From: Bacillota bacterium
Lineage (GTDB): Bacteria; Bacillota; Clostridia; Christensenellales; SZUA-584
Direction: 5' to 3'
DNA length: 20,775 nucleotides
NCBI GenBank assembly: GCA_023416745.1
Contig: JAEZHF010000081.1
Location: 1 to 20,775 of the forward strand
Part shown: positions 7,322-15,230 of the stretch, in pieces
Numbering within the stretch: position 1 is the stretch's first letter
Layout of the letters: every line of letters begins with the position of its first letter
Notes under the pieces: generated by a model
The model's input: the letters and a program-made list of their open reading frames with translations, nothing else
The model's database searches: none
Told to the model about the DNA's origin: nothing
Translations under genes and position numbers: made by a program

Positions 7322-8278
7322 TCAGCGGTATTTGTCATGGTGTATGCGGAACCACTCCACCGTTCCGTCCAGCCCCTGCTCGAGGCTGACGGCGGGACGC
7401 CAGCCCAGCTGTTCGCGGATGAGCCGCGTATCCGGTGCAGGCGCGAACACCTCATCCTTGCGGTAGGGGAGGGCGCCGTAACACACTTCGCTCTGCGAAT
7501 CCACGCGTCGGCGAATCAGCTCCACATATTCCTTCAGCGAACGCAGCTCGCCCGAACCCGCATTGAACACGTCGTCCCGACGCGATTCGTCCGCCATGCA
7601 TGCGGTGAGCGCCGACGCGATATCCGCCGCATGGCAGTAGTCACGGCATTGCCCGCCGGGGGTCAGCTCCAGCGGGCGTCCGTCCATCAGCGTCAGTATC
7701 ACCTCGCAGAACAGCTTATGACGCGGCTCTGCTTCGCCGTATATGCCAAAAGGGCGCAGCGTGACGATGCCGGTGCCGTGCTGCCGTGCGTACTGGTGCG
7801 CCACCACGGTGGCTGCAGCCTTGGCGCTGCCGTATATGCTCTGCGGCCGCAGCGGGGTGTTCTCAGCAATGGGGCCTTCGTGGACGCCGTATTCCGCGCC
7901 GCTGCCCATCGCCACGATACGTCCGCAGCCGCAGCGTTTCATTGCGTCCAGCACGCTGAGCACGCCTGCCACGTTGACACGCAGCGCCTCGCGGATGTCC
8001 TGATCCGCTGCGTTAACGCCGTAAGCCGCGAGATGGAACACGCCGTCGGGGCGTACCGCGTCCATCACGTCCGCCACCGCCTGTGCATTCGTCACGTCCG
8101 CCGCGTACAGCGCAATTTGACTAGCCACTTCAGCCAGCCGCCACGGCACAGCGGGCGATTTTTCGTTAACGGAGACGTACGCGCCCAGCGACAGCAGCCG
8201 GCGGACGAGGTGGTATCCCACAAAGCCGCCGCCGCCCGTCACCAGATAACGCCCGCCTCTCAAGTCCGCCCGAACCAT
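7322..8278 (-). CDS. NAD(P)-dependent NDP-sugar epimerase/reductase (extended SDR)
   Basis: The 318-residue protein has the Rossmann loop GGGGFVG at 15-21, a catalytic Ser126 in GSGAEYG, and Tyr149/Lys153 in YGSAK. It is similar in type to the SDRs that epimerise or reduce 4-keto sugars, such as the RfbJ/CDP-abequose-synthase, UDP-glucose-4-epimerase and GDP-mannose-dehydratase groups. In this operon the likely substrate is the CDP-4-keto-6-deoxyglucose made by the next gene's product, giving a CDP-6-deoxyhexose. This is inferred from context; the exact sugar cannot be assigned. The start lies three bases after the stop of the glycosyltransferase gene and uses a GGAGGG site inside it, so translation is probably coupled. 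Confidence 0.85.
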   Translation of the reverse strand: MVRADLRGGRYLVTGGGGFVGYHLVRRLLSLGAYVSVNEKSPAVPWRLAEVASQIALYAADVTNAQAVADVMDAVRPDGVFHLAAYGVNAADQDIREALRVNVAGVLSVLDAMKRCGCGRIVAMGSGAEYGVHEGPIAENTPLRPQSIYGSAKAAATVVAHQYARQHGTGIVTLRPFGIYGEAEPRHKLFCEVILTLMDGRPLELTPGGQCRDYCHAADIASALTACMADESRRDDVFNAGSGELRSLKEYVELIRRRVDSQSEVCYGALPYRKDEVFAPAPDTRLIREQLGWRPAVSLEQGLDGTVEWFRIHHDKYR

Positions 8279-8281
8279 CGC

Positions 8282-11200
8282 CTATCCCTCCAGCGCGAAG
8301 GGATTCTGCGCATCAGCAACGGTCTCAAACAACTCGGAAACATTGAACCCTTTGGTTCTGATCTCACCGTAGATGCCGCGCAGATGGCCAAGGTACGGCT
8401 TGTAGATACTCTCGATGATCGCCGGGTCAAAACGAAGCGGCTCATGCTTCCACAGGTCGAATGAACTTTCACTCAGTACGTTGATGCTGCCGAAGTGGAA
8501 ACAAGTCAGTGCTTCGTCGCCGATCCACACGGTGCCGCCCGCGTCGGTGTGCACTGGCAGGTCCTTGGAATTATTCATCACGATGTTCCAAGGCGCAGCC
8601 AGCAGCCCGTAGCGGTTGTTCACCTTTATGGAGGTGAACAGGTTGGGTATTTGTGTCAGATATTTCTGGTCTCCCCACCGGCTGTGGTCGTCGTGGTTGT
8701 CGTAGCACCACGCCGAACACTGACGCGCCCACCAGTTCAGTATTCGCAGCGACTCGGCAGCTTTGGTGAAACCGATCAGCCCTGCCTGGTACATACCATG
8801 CACCGCCTCCAACTGCGCCGTTCCGCGCTGCAGGTTCAGGAACGTTTCGTAGCGCCGCCATTCGTTGTAAACAGCCTGCGGGCTGGCGAAGAAGTACATA
8901 TCCGCGTCACAGTAGAGCAGCCGTGAAATGTTATAATTCTGAAACACATGCTGGCACAGCAGCGGCTTCATCGTCCAGCAGTATTCGTACAGCTTTTTGG
9001 ATCCGCGCGTCGCTTTCACCTCCGCCGTCTCCACATCCGAGACCTTGATCAGCGTGGCGTTCTTAAGGCCGAAAGACGACAGTATCGCATAAGCCGTGTC
9101 ATCCATGCAGCAGATCCAAATGTGGAAATTACCAGCGTGCTTTTCGAGCGAGCTGTATAGTGCGAGTGTACGTGCTGCGTATTGCTTGCTGGCGATGGTG
9201 CAAAAGCCGTAAACACCATCCCAATGGCTGATGGACAGGTTCTTGTCGGAGAAGATATACGGCGTTTTGGCGTCACCGAACGTCTTGCGCGAGTAATGTT
9301 TCCCGCCTGTTTTTGCCTGCACCTCCGCCACGCTGTCGCGCAGCCGCGCCAGATACGGCACATAGATGGCGTTGCTGACTGTCTGGCCAATCGAGATGCC
9401 GGACAGGTTCCACAGGTCGAAGTGCTGCTCATCGATCACATCCAGGCACGCGAAGTGGTATGCCACCAACGGATCGCCGTCTATCCGGATCTCGCCGTCC
9501 GACACGGAAATGGGGTAGTTGTTATTGTACACCGTGTTCCACGGTGCCGCGTCAATGCCGCGGTGGGTGGATATGCGCACGGAACGGAACAGCGCGGGGA
9601 TATCGTCAAGATACTTCTGGTCGCCGTACTGGCCGGTGTCCGGCGCAGCGAAGCACCACGCGCGGCATTTGTCGCGCCACCAACGCACCGCCGCCATGCC
9701 CGGCTCATCGTTGCGGAAGCCGATTACGCCCGCCTGATACTTACCGTATTTTTGCTCTACCCAGTCCAGATCCCGCTGTCGGCAGAGGTACACGGAGGCG
9801 TTGCCCCAGTCGTCGTACAGCTGCTTCGGATTGGAGAAGAACGCGACATCGCTGTCCAGATACACCGCTTCGGGCAGCCCCTTTTCGGCAAGCAGCCACA
9901 GCAGGAAATAGCTCTTGAGCGTCCAGCAGAACTCGCTGGCGCTGCGCTCACCGCGTAGCGCAGCCAACCCGCCGTCGCCCAGCGCATCCACCGAAACGGC
10001 AACGCAGCGGGGCAGGTGCAGCTTTTCCAGAGCGCTCTGCGTGTCGCCGTCGATGCAGCATACGTAGAGCATGAAATCGCCGGAGTACGCTTCGAGCGAC
10101 CGGTACAGTGCGACCACTTTGAACAAGTATGAACTGCCTGTCACCGTACAGAAGTGCAGCGCTGCCGGAACACCGAAAGTGCTCACCGCCGGAACAGCCG
10201 CCGGAGGCACAGTAACCGGTGCGGCCTGCTGCATGGGCACTTGCGTCGTCACGGGCTGCTGCACAGGCACATCCGCCGGCGTGTCTTGCTGCACCTGCTG
10301 TACAGGCGCCTGCACGGGGACGGCCTTCTTTACAGGCGTATGCGCGGGTGCGGCCTGCTGCATGGGCACTTGCGTCGTAACGGGCTGTTGCACAGGCACA
10401 TCCGCCGGCGTGTCTTGCTGCACCTGCTGTACAGGCGCCTGCACGGGTACGGCCTGCTTCACAGGTGTTTGCGCAGGTGCGGCCTGCTGTACAGGTGCTT
10501 GCGCGGGTGCGGCCTGCTGCACGGGCACAGCTTCCGGTGCGGTCTGCTGCACGGGCACAGAATCTGGTGCGGTCTGCTGCACGGGAGCAGCCTCTGGCGC
10601 AGACTGCTGCACAGGGGCGGATTCCGATGCGAACTGCTGCACAGGTGCAGCCTCTTGTGCGGCGCTCTGCAGGGGCTGCTGCGTTTGCTGGAACAAAGGC
10701 CTTTTCTTCGCCATCATCTGCAGGACAGCCAATGCGAAAGCGCCGGGCCCTTCTGTCCGTAAAGTCTGTGCTGTCTGCGTTGCTGCTTCCGGTGGTGCAG
10801 ATCGTGTAGATGGCTCGTGAGCTGTGGTCCGTGCTGCAGATTCACCAATCTGTGCCGCCTGCTGTTCCGCCTGCTGTCGGGCTTCCTGCTCCGCTGCTTC
10901 AAGATCTGCCTGTTTTCGGGCATCCCATGCTGCTGTATTCTGTTCCGCCTGCTGTCGGGCTGCCTGCTCTGCCGCATCAAGAGCGGCCTGCCGGGTTGCC
11001 TGCTCCGCCGTTTCATGCTGTGCTTCCCGATTCGCCGTTTCAACAGCCGCCTGACGGGCTGCTCTCTTCGCCGCTTTGACCGCAGCTAGTTCATATGCCA
11101 CAAGTATGAATTGCGCAGCCCTCTGTCCTGGTTTGGCTTGAACGCCGCGCCTGGGAGCTGCTATTGCCGTTTGTTTGCCTTGAACTGCCGCCTCATCGGA

Positions 11201-11488
11201 TGCTGACTTTGTTCGCATATAACCGTAAGAAAGCACCGGCATGACCACCTGCGGCTGCTGCATCACAGCGCGGCGTTCTACATAGGAATGTGGCGCCATC
11301 TGCATATGCCGCTCCGCCAGCGCTTCTTCTTCCTCTGGGGGCGTAAGCTTTGCATTGGCAAAATTTTTCGGGTACATATATATGCCCCCGGCTTGATGTT
11401 CCCGCTCCGGGGCTATTTTGATTGGCCGGGACACAGCCATAAGATGGATAAACTGGATCACGCCCAACATGTCAATTTTTCTGCTCAT
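8282..11488 (-). CDS. Giant double glycosyltransferase (two GT8-like domains) with a long Ala/Gln/Pro-rich N-terminal extension
   Basis: About 1068 residues from the ATG at 11488 (MSRKIDMLGVIQ); the frame is open to 11569, and a later ATG at MYPKNFANAKL is also possible. Three parts: an N-terminal region of about 450 residues, first Ala/Gln/Glu-rich and probably coiled coil (AAEQAARQQAEQ-like runs), then Pro-Val-Gln-Gln repeats; GT domain A (about 455-760); GT domain B (about 770-1068). The domains are clear paralogues: FCTVTGSSYLF / FCTIASKQYAA, LDSDVAFF / CDADMYFF (DxD metal/nucleotide-sugar motifs), YQAGVIGF / YQAGLIGF, GDQKYL in both, and AAPWNTVYNN / AAPWNIVMNN. Both keep DxD, so both may be active. 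No signal peptide or membrane segment was seen, so it is probably cytoplasmic or scaffold-attached. Context suggests a CDP-activated sugar donor; acceptor unknown. Confidence 0.85.
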   Translation of the reverse strand: MSRKIDMLGVIQFIHLMAVSRPIKIAPEREHQAGGIYMYPKNFANAKLTPPEEEEALAERHMQMAPHSYVERRAVMQQPQVVMPVLSYGYMRTKSASDEAAVQGKQTAIAAPRRGVQAKPGQRAAQFILVAYELAAVKAAKRAARQAAVETANREAQHETAEQATRQAALDAAEQAARQQAEQNTAAWDARKQADLEAAEQEARQQAEQQAAQIGESAARTTAHEPSTRSAPPEAATQTAQTLRTEGPGAFALAVLQMMAKKRPLFQQTQQPLQSAAQEAAPVQQFASESAPVQQSAPEAAPVQQTAPDSVPVQQTAPEAVPVQQAAPAQAPVQQAAPAQTPVKQAVPVQAPVQQVQQDTPADVPVQQPVTTQVPMQQAAPAHTPVKKAVPVQAPVQQVQQDTPADVPVQQPVTTQVPMQQAAPVTVPPAAVPAVSTFGVPAALHFCTVTGSSYLFKVVALYRSLEAYSGDFMLYVCCIDGDTQSALEKLHLPRCVAVSVDALGDGGLAALRGERSASEFCWTLKSYFLLWLLAEKGLPEAVYLDSDVAFFSNPKQLYDDWGNASVYLCRQRDLDWVEQKYGKYQAGVIGFRNDEPGMAAVRWWRDKCRAWCFAAPDTGQYGDQKYLDDIPALFRSVRISTHRGIDAAPWNTVYNNNYPISVSDGEIRIDGDPLVAYHFACLDVIDEQHFDLWNLSGISIGQTVSNAIYVPYLARLRDSVAEVQAKTGGKHYSRKTFGDAKTPYIFSDKNLSISHWDGVYGFCTIASKQYAARTLALYSSLEKHAGNFHIWICCMDDTAYAILSSFGLKNATLIKVSDVETAEVKATRGSKKLYEYCWTMKPLLCQHVFQNYNISRLLYCDADMYFFASPQAVYNEWRRYETFLNLQRGTAQLEAVHGMYQAGLIGFTKAAESLRILNWWARQCSAWCYDNHDDHSRWGDQKYLTQIPNLFTSIKVNNRYGLLAAPWNIVMNNSKDLPVHTDAGGTVWIGDEALTCFHFGSINVLSESSFDLWKHEPLRFDPAIIESIYKPYLGHLRGIYGEIRTKGFNVSELFETVADAQNPFALEG
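10221..10478 (-). repeat. 129-bp tandem duplication inside the glycosyltransferase gene
   Basis: Two adjacent copies (10221-10349 and 10350-10478) differ at about eight positions by eye. The period of 129 bases equals 43 codons, so the frame is kept. Each unit encodes a block containing AVPVQAPVQQVQQ, TPADVPVQQPVTT and QVPMQQAAP. Shorter Ala-Pro-Val-Gln-Gln units continue upstream in the gene, to about 10660. The copy number is likely to vary among strains. Confidence 0.9.
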
Positions 11489-11621
11489 GAGGATGACCTG
11501 CCTTGCCTTTCCGTAAATATTTTGAGAATATGTAGCGGCAGCAGTGCCGTACGCCGGAATGCACAGCATATGTATTGCGGCATGTCTGCCGCTTTACCGC
11601 TCCTCGAAGGGGCAGTTTGTA

Positions 11622-12392
11622 TTACTGGTGATCGTTGGAGGAACTGGTCAGCCGGCTGAAGTTCTGCTGCGCCGTCATAAGATCCTTGTACGTGTCGATG
11701 CCGATCCAGAAGCCATCATGCTTATAGACAGAGAGCTCATCGATCGCGGTCAGTTTCTTGATGAGTGAGGTCTCAAGTGACGCGCGCTTATCATTCGTCA
11801 GGTACTGGAGCGCTGCCTTGCTGAACACGAAAAAACCGGCGTTGATGATCAGACTCAGCAACGGTTTCTCCTTAAACGAGGTGGCCGTCCCGTTCTTGAC
11901 GCTTAGCACACCGTACTGGCTCCGATAGTCCACGCCGGTCACAGTGGCCAGCCGGTCCATGCTGATGTGGTGTTCCAGCAGCGCACTGATGTCGATGTTG
12001 CCGAGGCCGTCTCCGTAGGTCACAAAGAAATTGTCCTCCGTGATATACTTTTCGATCATTTTGATGCGCCCGCCCGTCTGCGTTTCCACACCGGTATCCA
12101 CGAATGTAATGTTCCAGTCGCATGGAAATTCATTCAGATATTCCACATGGTTGTCAGACAGCGAGAGCCTGTAGTCCAGCTGATTGGAATTATAGTTGTT
12201 GAAGTAATCCCTTATCAGATCCCCCTTGTAGCCCAGCGGCAGTATAAAATCGCGCACGCCGTATTTGCTGAAATGATTCATAATGTGCCATAATATTGGT
12301 TTGCCGTTCAAATCGGCCAGCGGCTTGGGCTGAGTTGCCGCGATCCTGTTCATCCTCAGACCCTTTCCACCGCAGAGTATCACCGCTTGCAT
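11622..12392 (-). CDS. rfbF: Glucose-1-phosphate cytidylyltransferase
   Basis: Makes CDP-glucose from CTP and glucose-1-phosphate, the first step towards CDP-6-deoxy sugars. The 256-residue protein starts MQAVILCGGKGLRMN, the nucleotidyltransferase signature loop, with Lys23 in QPKPL, the metal-binding Asp128 in TYGDGLGNID, and VDTGVETQTGGRI at 98-110, typical of RfbF. The ATG at 12392 is preceded by GGGAGG; the open frame upstream to 12506 is outside the family. It is the first gene of the leftward operon. Its 3' end is followed by a 133-base gap before the glycosyltransferase start. Confidence 0.95.
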   Translation of the reverse strand: MQAVILCGGKGLRMNRIAATQPKPLADLNGKPILWHIMNHFSKYGVRDFILPLGYKGDLIRDYFNNYNSNQLDYRLSLSDNHVEYLNEFPCDWNITFVDTGVETQTGGRIKMIEKYITEDNFFVTYGDGLGNIDISALLEHHISMDRLATVTGVDYRSQYGVLSVKNGTATSFKEKPLLSLIINAGFFVFSKAALQYLTNDKRASLETSLIKKLTAIDELSVYKHDGFWIGIDTYKDLMTAQQNFSRLTSSSNDHQ

Positions 12393-12473
12393 GTGTTTTC
12401 CTCCCGTTTTGGCAGCCAGGCTGCCAGCTGCATTTCCCACGCGGATTATCGCGTTTTTGTAGTCCCTGTAATC

Positions 12474-12509
12474 ATATTCATATGCAAATTGCGTGAATAT
12501 GTTCATATT
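12474..12509 (-). promoter_or_regulatory. Overlapping dyads upstream of the CDP-sugar operon
   Basis: ATATTCA (12474-12480) pairs with TGAATAT (12494-12500) across 13 bases, and AATATG-TT-CATATT (12496-12509) is a perfect dyad overlapping the second arm. They lie about 80-115 bases upstream of rfbF. No convincing -35/-10 pair was found for this operon, so the dyads may mark an operator, but the region is AT-rich. Confidence 0.3.
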
Positions 12510-12564
12510 TGTATATACGCGTAGCTTTGGAGAAGAAAAGGACAGACTGCACGCATTTTCCTTA

Positions 12565-12593
12565 TTGACACGTGAAGTTAGCCATGTTAAACT
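12565..12593 (+). promoter_or_regulatory. Promoter of feoAB
   Basis: TTGACA (12565-12570), a 17-base spacer and TAAACT (12588-12593). The spacer and -10 contain a degenerate TTAG...TAAA dyad (12578-12591) related to the cleaner operator at 12600-12615. The leader to the feoA ATG is about 100 bases. The remaining bases between rfbF and feoA (12393-12699) hold no gene. Confidence 0.75.
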
Positions 12594-12599
12594 CTTTGT

Positions 12600-12615
12600 G
12601 TTAGTTAAAGCTAAC
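12600..12615 (+). promoter_or_regulatory. Probable DtxR/IdeR-type iron operator, site 1
   Basis: GTTAG-TTAAAG-CTAAC is an inverted repeat of the form TTAG-N6-CTAA, at about the transcription start of the feo promoter, where a bound repressor would block initiation. The half-sites are like those of DtxR/IdeR-family metalloregulators (TTAGG...CCTAA type). The same architecture recurs at 12939-12952. Confidence 0.6.
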
Positions 12616-12699
12616 TTTTATCACTGTTGCACAGTTGTAATGCTCTGAGATGCTGTTTTGAGCAGAGTAGATGATAAAGGATGTGAAGGAGAGGATACT

Positions 12700-12918
12700 A
12701 TGACGTTAAAGCAGGTGCCGCTGGGGCAAATCGTGAAGGTCGTCAAGCTGGAAGGTGAGGGCGCCGTGAAGCGCAGAATCATGGATATGGGCATCACGAA
12801 GGGAACGCAGATCGAGGTGCGCAAGGTCGCGCCGCTGGGAGACCCTATCGAGGTGACGGTGCGGGGCTATGAGCTTTCGGTGCGCAAGGCTGACGCCGAA
12901 AACATCATCGTTGAGTGA
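12700..12918 (+). CDS. feoA: Ferrous iron transport protein A
   Basis: A 72-residue SH3-like cytoplasmic partner of FeoB (MTLKQVPLGQIVKVVKLEGEG..., VKRRIMDMGITKGTQIEV, GDPIEVTVRGYELSVRK). The order of motifs and the length match FeoA. The ATG at 12700 has GAAGGAGAGG upstream; an in-frame upstream start at 12658 adds residues not found in the family. It is followed after 64 bases by feoB. Confidence 0.95.
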   Translation: MTLKQVPLGQIVKVVKLEGEGAVKRRIMDMGITKGTQIEVRKVAPLGDPIEVTVRGYELSVRKADAENIIVE

Positions 12919-12938
12919 CTGTTTTTTTGCCCCGCGGA

Positions 12939-12952
12939 TTAGGCGAAACTAA
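12939..12952 (+). promoter_or_regulatory. Probable DtxR/IdeR-type iron operator, site 2 (between feoA and feoB)
   Basis: TTAG-GCGAAA-CTAA, with the same spacing as site 1, and both are followed by CTTT. It lies inside a long-loop inverted repeat (GCCCCG 12929-12934 / CGGGGC 12959-12964). It may be an operator for an internal promoter or a roadblock site. Confidence 0.5.
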
Positions 12953-12982
12953 CTTTGCCGGGGCTGATACAAGGAGGAGAGC

Positions 12983-15163
12983 ATGTCTTTAAAGATCGCG
13001 CTGGCGGGTAACCCCAACAGCGGCAAAACCACGCTGTTCAACGCGCTGACGGGCAGCACGCAGTATGTGGGCAACTGGCCCGGCGTAACGGTGGAGAAGA
13101 AGGAAGGGCGTTTAAGGCGGCACAAGAACGACGTCATCATCGTAGACTTACCCGGTATTTATTCGTTGTCGCCCTACACGCTGGAAGAAGTGATCGCGCG
13201 GGATTATATTTTGCAGGAGAAGCCCGACGTCATCATCAACATCGTGGACGCGTCCAACCTGGAGCGTAACCTGTATCTGACCACTCAGGTCGTCGAGCTG
13301 GGTGTACCTGTGGTGGTGGCGCTCAACATGATCGATATCGTGCAAAAACGCGGTGACGAGATCGATTTTGCAGCGCTTGAGAAGAGCTTTGGCTGTCCCG
13401 TCGTACCCATCTCTGCCGCGAAGACCACCGGGTTGGATGCGCTGGTAGATAAAGCGGTGAACCTCGCAGGGCGCAAACCGGTACCGCAGGTGTTCTCCAA
13501 AGAGGTGGAGGCTGCGCTGACGAAGATCGGCGAAGCGGCGTCGGGTGAGCAGTCGCTGGCAGGCTACAACCCGCGCTGGCTGGCTGTGAAGCTGTTTGAA
13601 CGTGACGAAGATCTGATGAAGAAAATTACGCTGCCGGATGCGCTTCAAGCGCAGATCGAGGGTATCATCACAGCGGCGGAAACGGAGCTGGACGACGATG
13701 CGGAGAGCATCATCACCAATCAAAGATATGAAGCCGTCACCGCGGTGCTGTCCGGCGCTTATAAGAAGAAAGCGCGGCCCAGGCTGTCCGCCTCGGATAA
13801 GATCGACCGGGTGCTGACCAACCGCTGGCTGGCGCTGCCGATATTTTTCCTCATCATGTGGGGCGTTTATTACGTATCCATTCAGACGGTGGGCGACTGG
13901 ACAATCGGCTGGGTGGAAGAGCTGATCGGCTGGATATCCGGCGGCGTGGAAGGCCTGCTGGTGGCATGGAGCGCGTCCGACTGGGCTTTGAGTCTGATAC
14001 TGGACGGCATCATCGGCGGCGTGGGCGCGGTGCTGGTGTTCGTACCGCAGCTGATGATATTGTACCTGTTCATCTCAATACTTGAGGATGTGGGCTACAT
14101 GGCGCGCGTCGCGTTCATTATGGACCGCATATTCCGGCGGTTCGGTTTGTCGGGCAAGTCGTTTATCCCGATGCTGATCGGTACAGGTTGCTCGGTGCCC
14201 GCCGTTATGGCATCGCGCACCATCGAGAACGACAACGACCGCAAGATGACGATCATGCTCACGCCGTTCATACCCTGCGGCGCGAAGCTGCCGGTGTTTG
14301 CGCTGTTCGTGGCCATGGTGTTCAGCGAAGCCACATGGGTGGGGCCGTCGATGTACCTCGTTGGCATCGTAATGGTGATACTTTCCGGCCTGATACTCAA
14401 GCGTACAAAGCTGTTCAAGGGCAAGCCCGCTCCGTTCGTTATGGAGCTGCCCGCCTACAAGCTGCCGCGCGTGAAGGGCGTGGTGATCCATATGTGGGAG
14501 AAAGGCAAAGCGTTTATCATCAAGGCCGGTACGGTGATATTCGTCGCCTGTGCCGTGCTGTGGTTCCTTCAGTCATTCAGTTTCTCGTTCCAGTACCTTG
14601 CGCCGGAGCAGATAGACCAGAGCATACTGGCCGGCATCGGCAAAGTGCTGGCACCTATTTTCGTACCGCTGGGCTTTGGCAACTGGATGTCCGCCGTCGC
14701 TTCCGTAACCGGGCTGATCGCCAAAGAGGTTGTGGTGTCCACGTTCGCGCTGGTCTGCGCACATACCACGCTGACGTTCACCGCGGTAACGGGCTATGCG
14801 TTCATGATATTCACGCTGCTGGCGGCGCCGTGCTTTGCAGCCATCGGCGCGATACGCCGCGAGATGGGCACCTGGAAGTGGACGCTGATCGCCATCGGCT
14901 ACCAGACGGGCCTGGCCTATGTGATGGCGACGCTGGTCAACCTGATCGGCAGTGCGATATTCCCGAACCTGCCGCAGATACCCATCGCGGGCGAGGTGGA
15001 AGCCGCGGGCGAAGGCGCGATCACCAACGTGGCGCTGCTGGAGAATCCCATGGTCTACATTCTGGGTGTTGTGCTGCTGGCGGTCGTCGTCATCGCGGTT
15101 GTCTCGCTGTTCAGGCGCGGCGGCAAAGACCGTACGCTGCCGGGCGCAAGCTGCGGTCAGTAA
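12983..15163 (+). CDS. feoB: Ferrous iron transporter, GTPase-permease
   Basis: Imports Fe(II) across the cytoplasmic membrane. The protein has 726 residues. The N-terminal G domain shows G1 GNPNSGKT at 9-16, the switch region VGNWPGVTVEKK, G3 DLPG at 55-58, G4 NMID at 115-118, and a G5-like ISAAK. A helical GDI-like segment follows, then the membrane part from about residue 270, with GTGCSVPAVMAS (about 398-410) and the two Gate motifs, PCGAKLPVFALF (about 430) and PCFAAIGAIRREMG (about 612). AAGGAGGAG precedes the ATG. The C-terminus is short and has no FeoC-like extension. No FeoC gene follows. Confidence 0.97.
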   Translation: MSLKIALAGNPNSGKTTLFNALTGSTQYVGNWPGVTVEKKEGRLRRHKNDVIIVDLPGIYSLSPYTLEEVIARDYILQEKPDVIINIVDASNLERNLYLTTQVVELGVPVVVALNMIDIVQKRGDEIDFAALEKSFGCPVVPISAAKTTGLDALVDKAVNLAGRKPVPQVFSKEVEAALTKIGEAASGEQSLAGYNPRWLAVKLFERDEDLMKKITLPDALQAQIEGIITAAETELDDDAESIITNQRYEAVTAVLSGAYKKKARPRLSASDKIDRVLTNRWLALPIFFLIMWGVYYVSIQTVGDWTIGWVEELIGWISGGVEGLLVAWSASDWALSLILDGIIGGVGAVLVFVPQLMILYLFISILEDVGYMARVAFIMDRIFRRFGLSGKSFIPMLIGTGCSVPAVMASRTIENDNDRKMTIMLTPFIPCGAKLPVFALFVAMVFSEATWVGPSMYLVGIVMVILSGLILKRTKLFKGKPAPFVMELPAYKLPRVKGVVIHMWEKGKAFIIKAGTVIFVACAVLWFLQSFSFSFQYLAPEQIDQSILAGIGKVLAPIFVPLGFGNWMSAVASVTGLIAKEVVVSTFALVCAHTTLTFTAVTGYAFMIFTLLAAPCFAAIGAIRREMGTWKWTLIAIGYQTGLAYVMATLVNLIGSAIFPNLPQIPIAGEVEAAGEGAITNVALLENPMVYILGVVLLAVVVIAVVSLFRRGGKDRTLPGASCGQ

Positions 15164-15181
15164 CAACAACAAAGCGATTCA

Positions 15182-15230
15182 GGGCTGTCGGATGACGCCA
15201 TGCGGTTTTCGTAAGCATTGCCGACAGTCC
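15182..15230. terminator. Long hairpin between the convergent feoB and SDR genes
   Basis: A 10-bp stem with one G-T pair (15182-15191 with 15221-15230, core CTGTCGG / CCGACAG) encloses a second short stem (ATGC 15200-15203 / GCAT 15215-15218). It ends on the first base of the SDR stop codon. Neither side has a good T run, so it may be a weak bidirectional terminator or an RNA-protecting structure. Confidence 0.5.

Noticed and set aside
7181..8464. A 427-codon plus-strand open frame
   Set aside because: Antisense to the NDP-sugar SDR and the end of rfbG; His/Arg/Ala-rich shadow without motifs.
10221..10660. CRISPR-like regular repeats
   Set aside because: The period is 129 bases with short in-frame subunits and no distinct spacers; it encodes a repetitive protein segment.
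10071..10820. A Cys/Thr/Gly-rich 249-codon plus-strand frame that looks like a repetitive metal-binding protein
   Set aside because: It is the complement of the PVQQ-coding repeats (CTGCTG-type codons) and has no ribosome binding site.
12929..12964. GCCCCG / CGGGGC inverted repeat as a terminator between feoA and feoB
   Set aside because: No T run follows the stem on either strand in the right position; the long loop is better explained by the operator-like dyad it contains.
14188..15195. A 335-codon plus-strand frame inside feoB
   Set aside because: A +1 shadow of feoB, Arg/His-rich with no recognisable domain.
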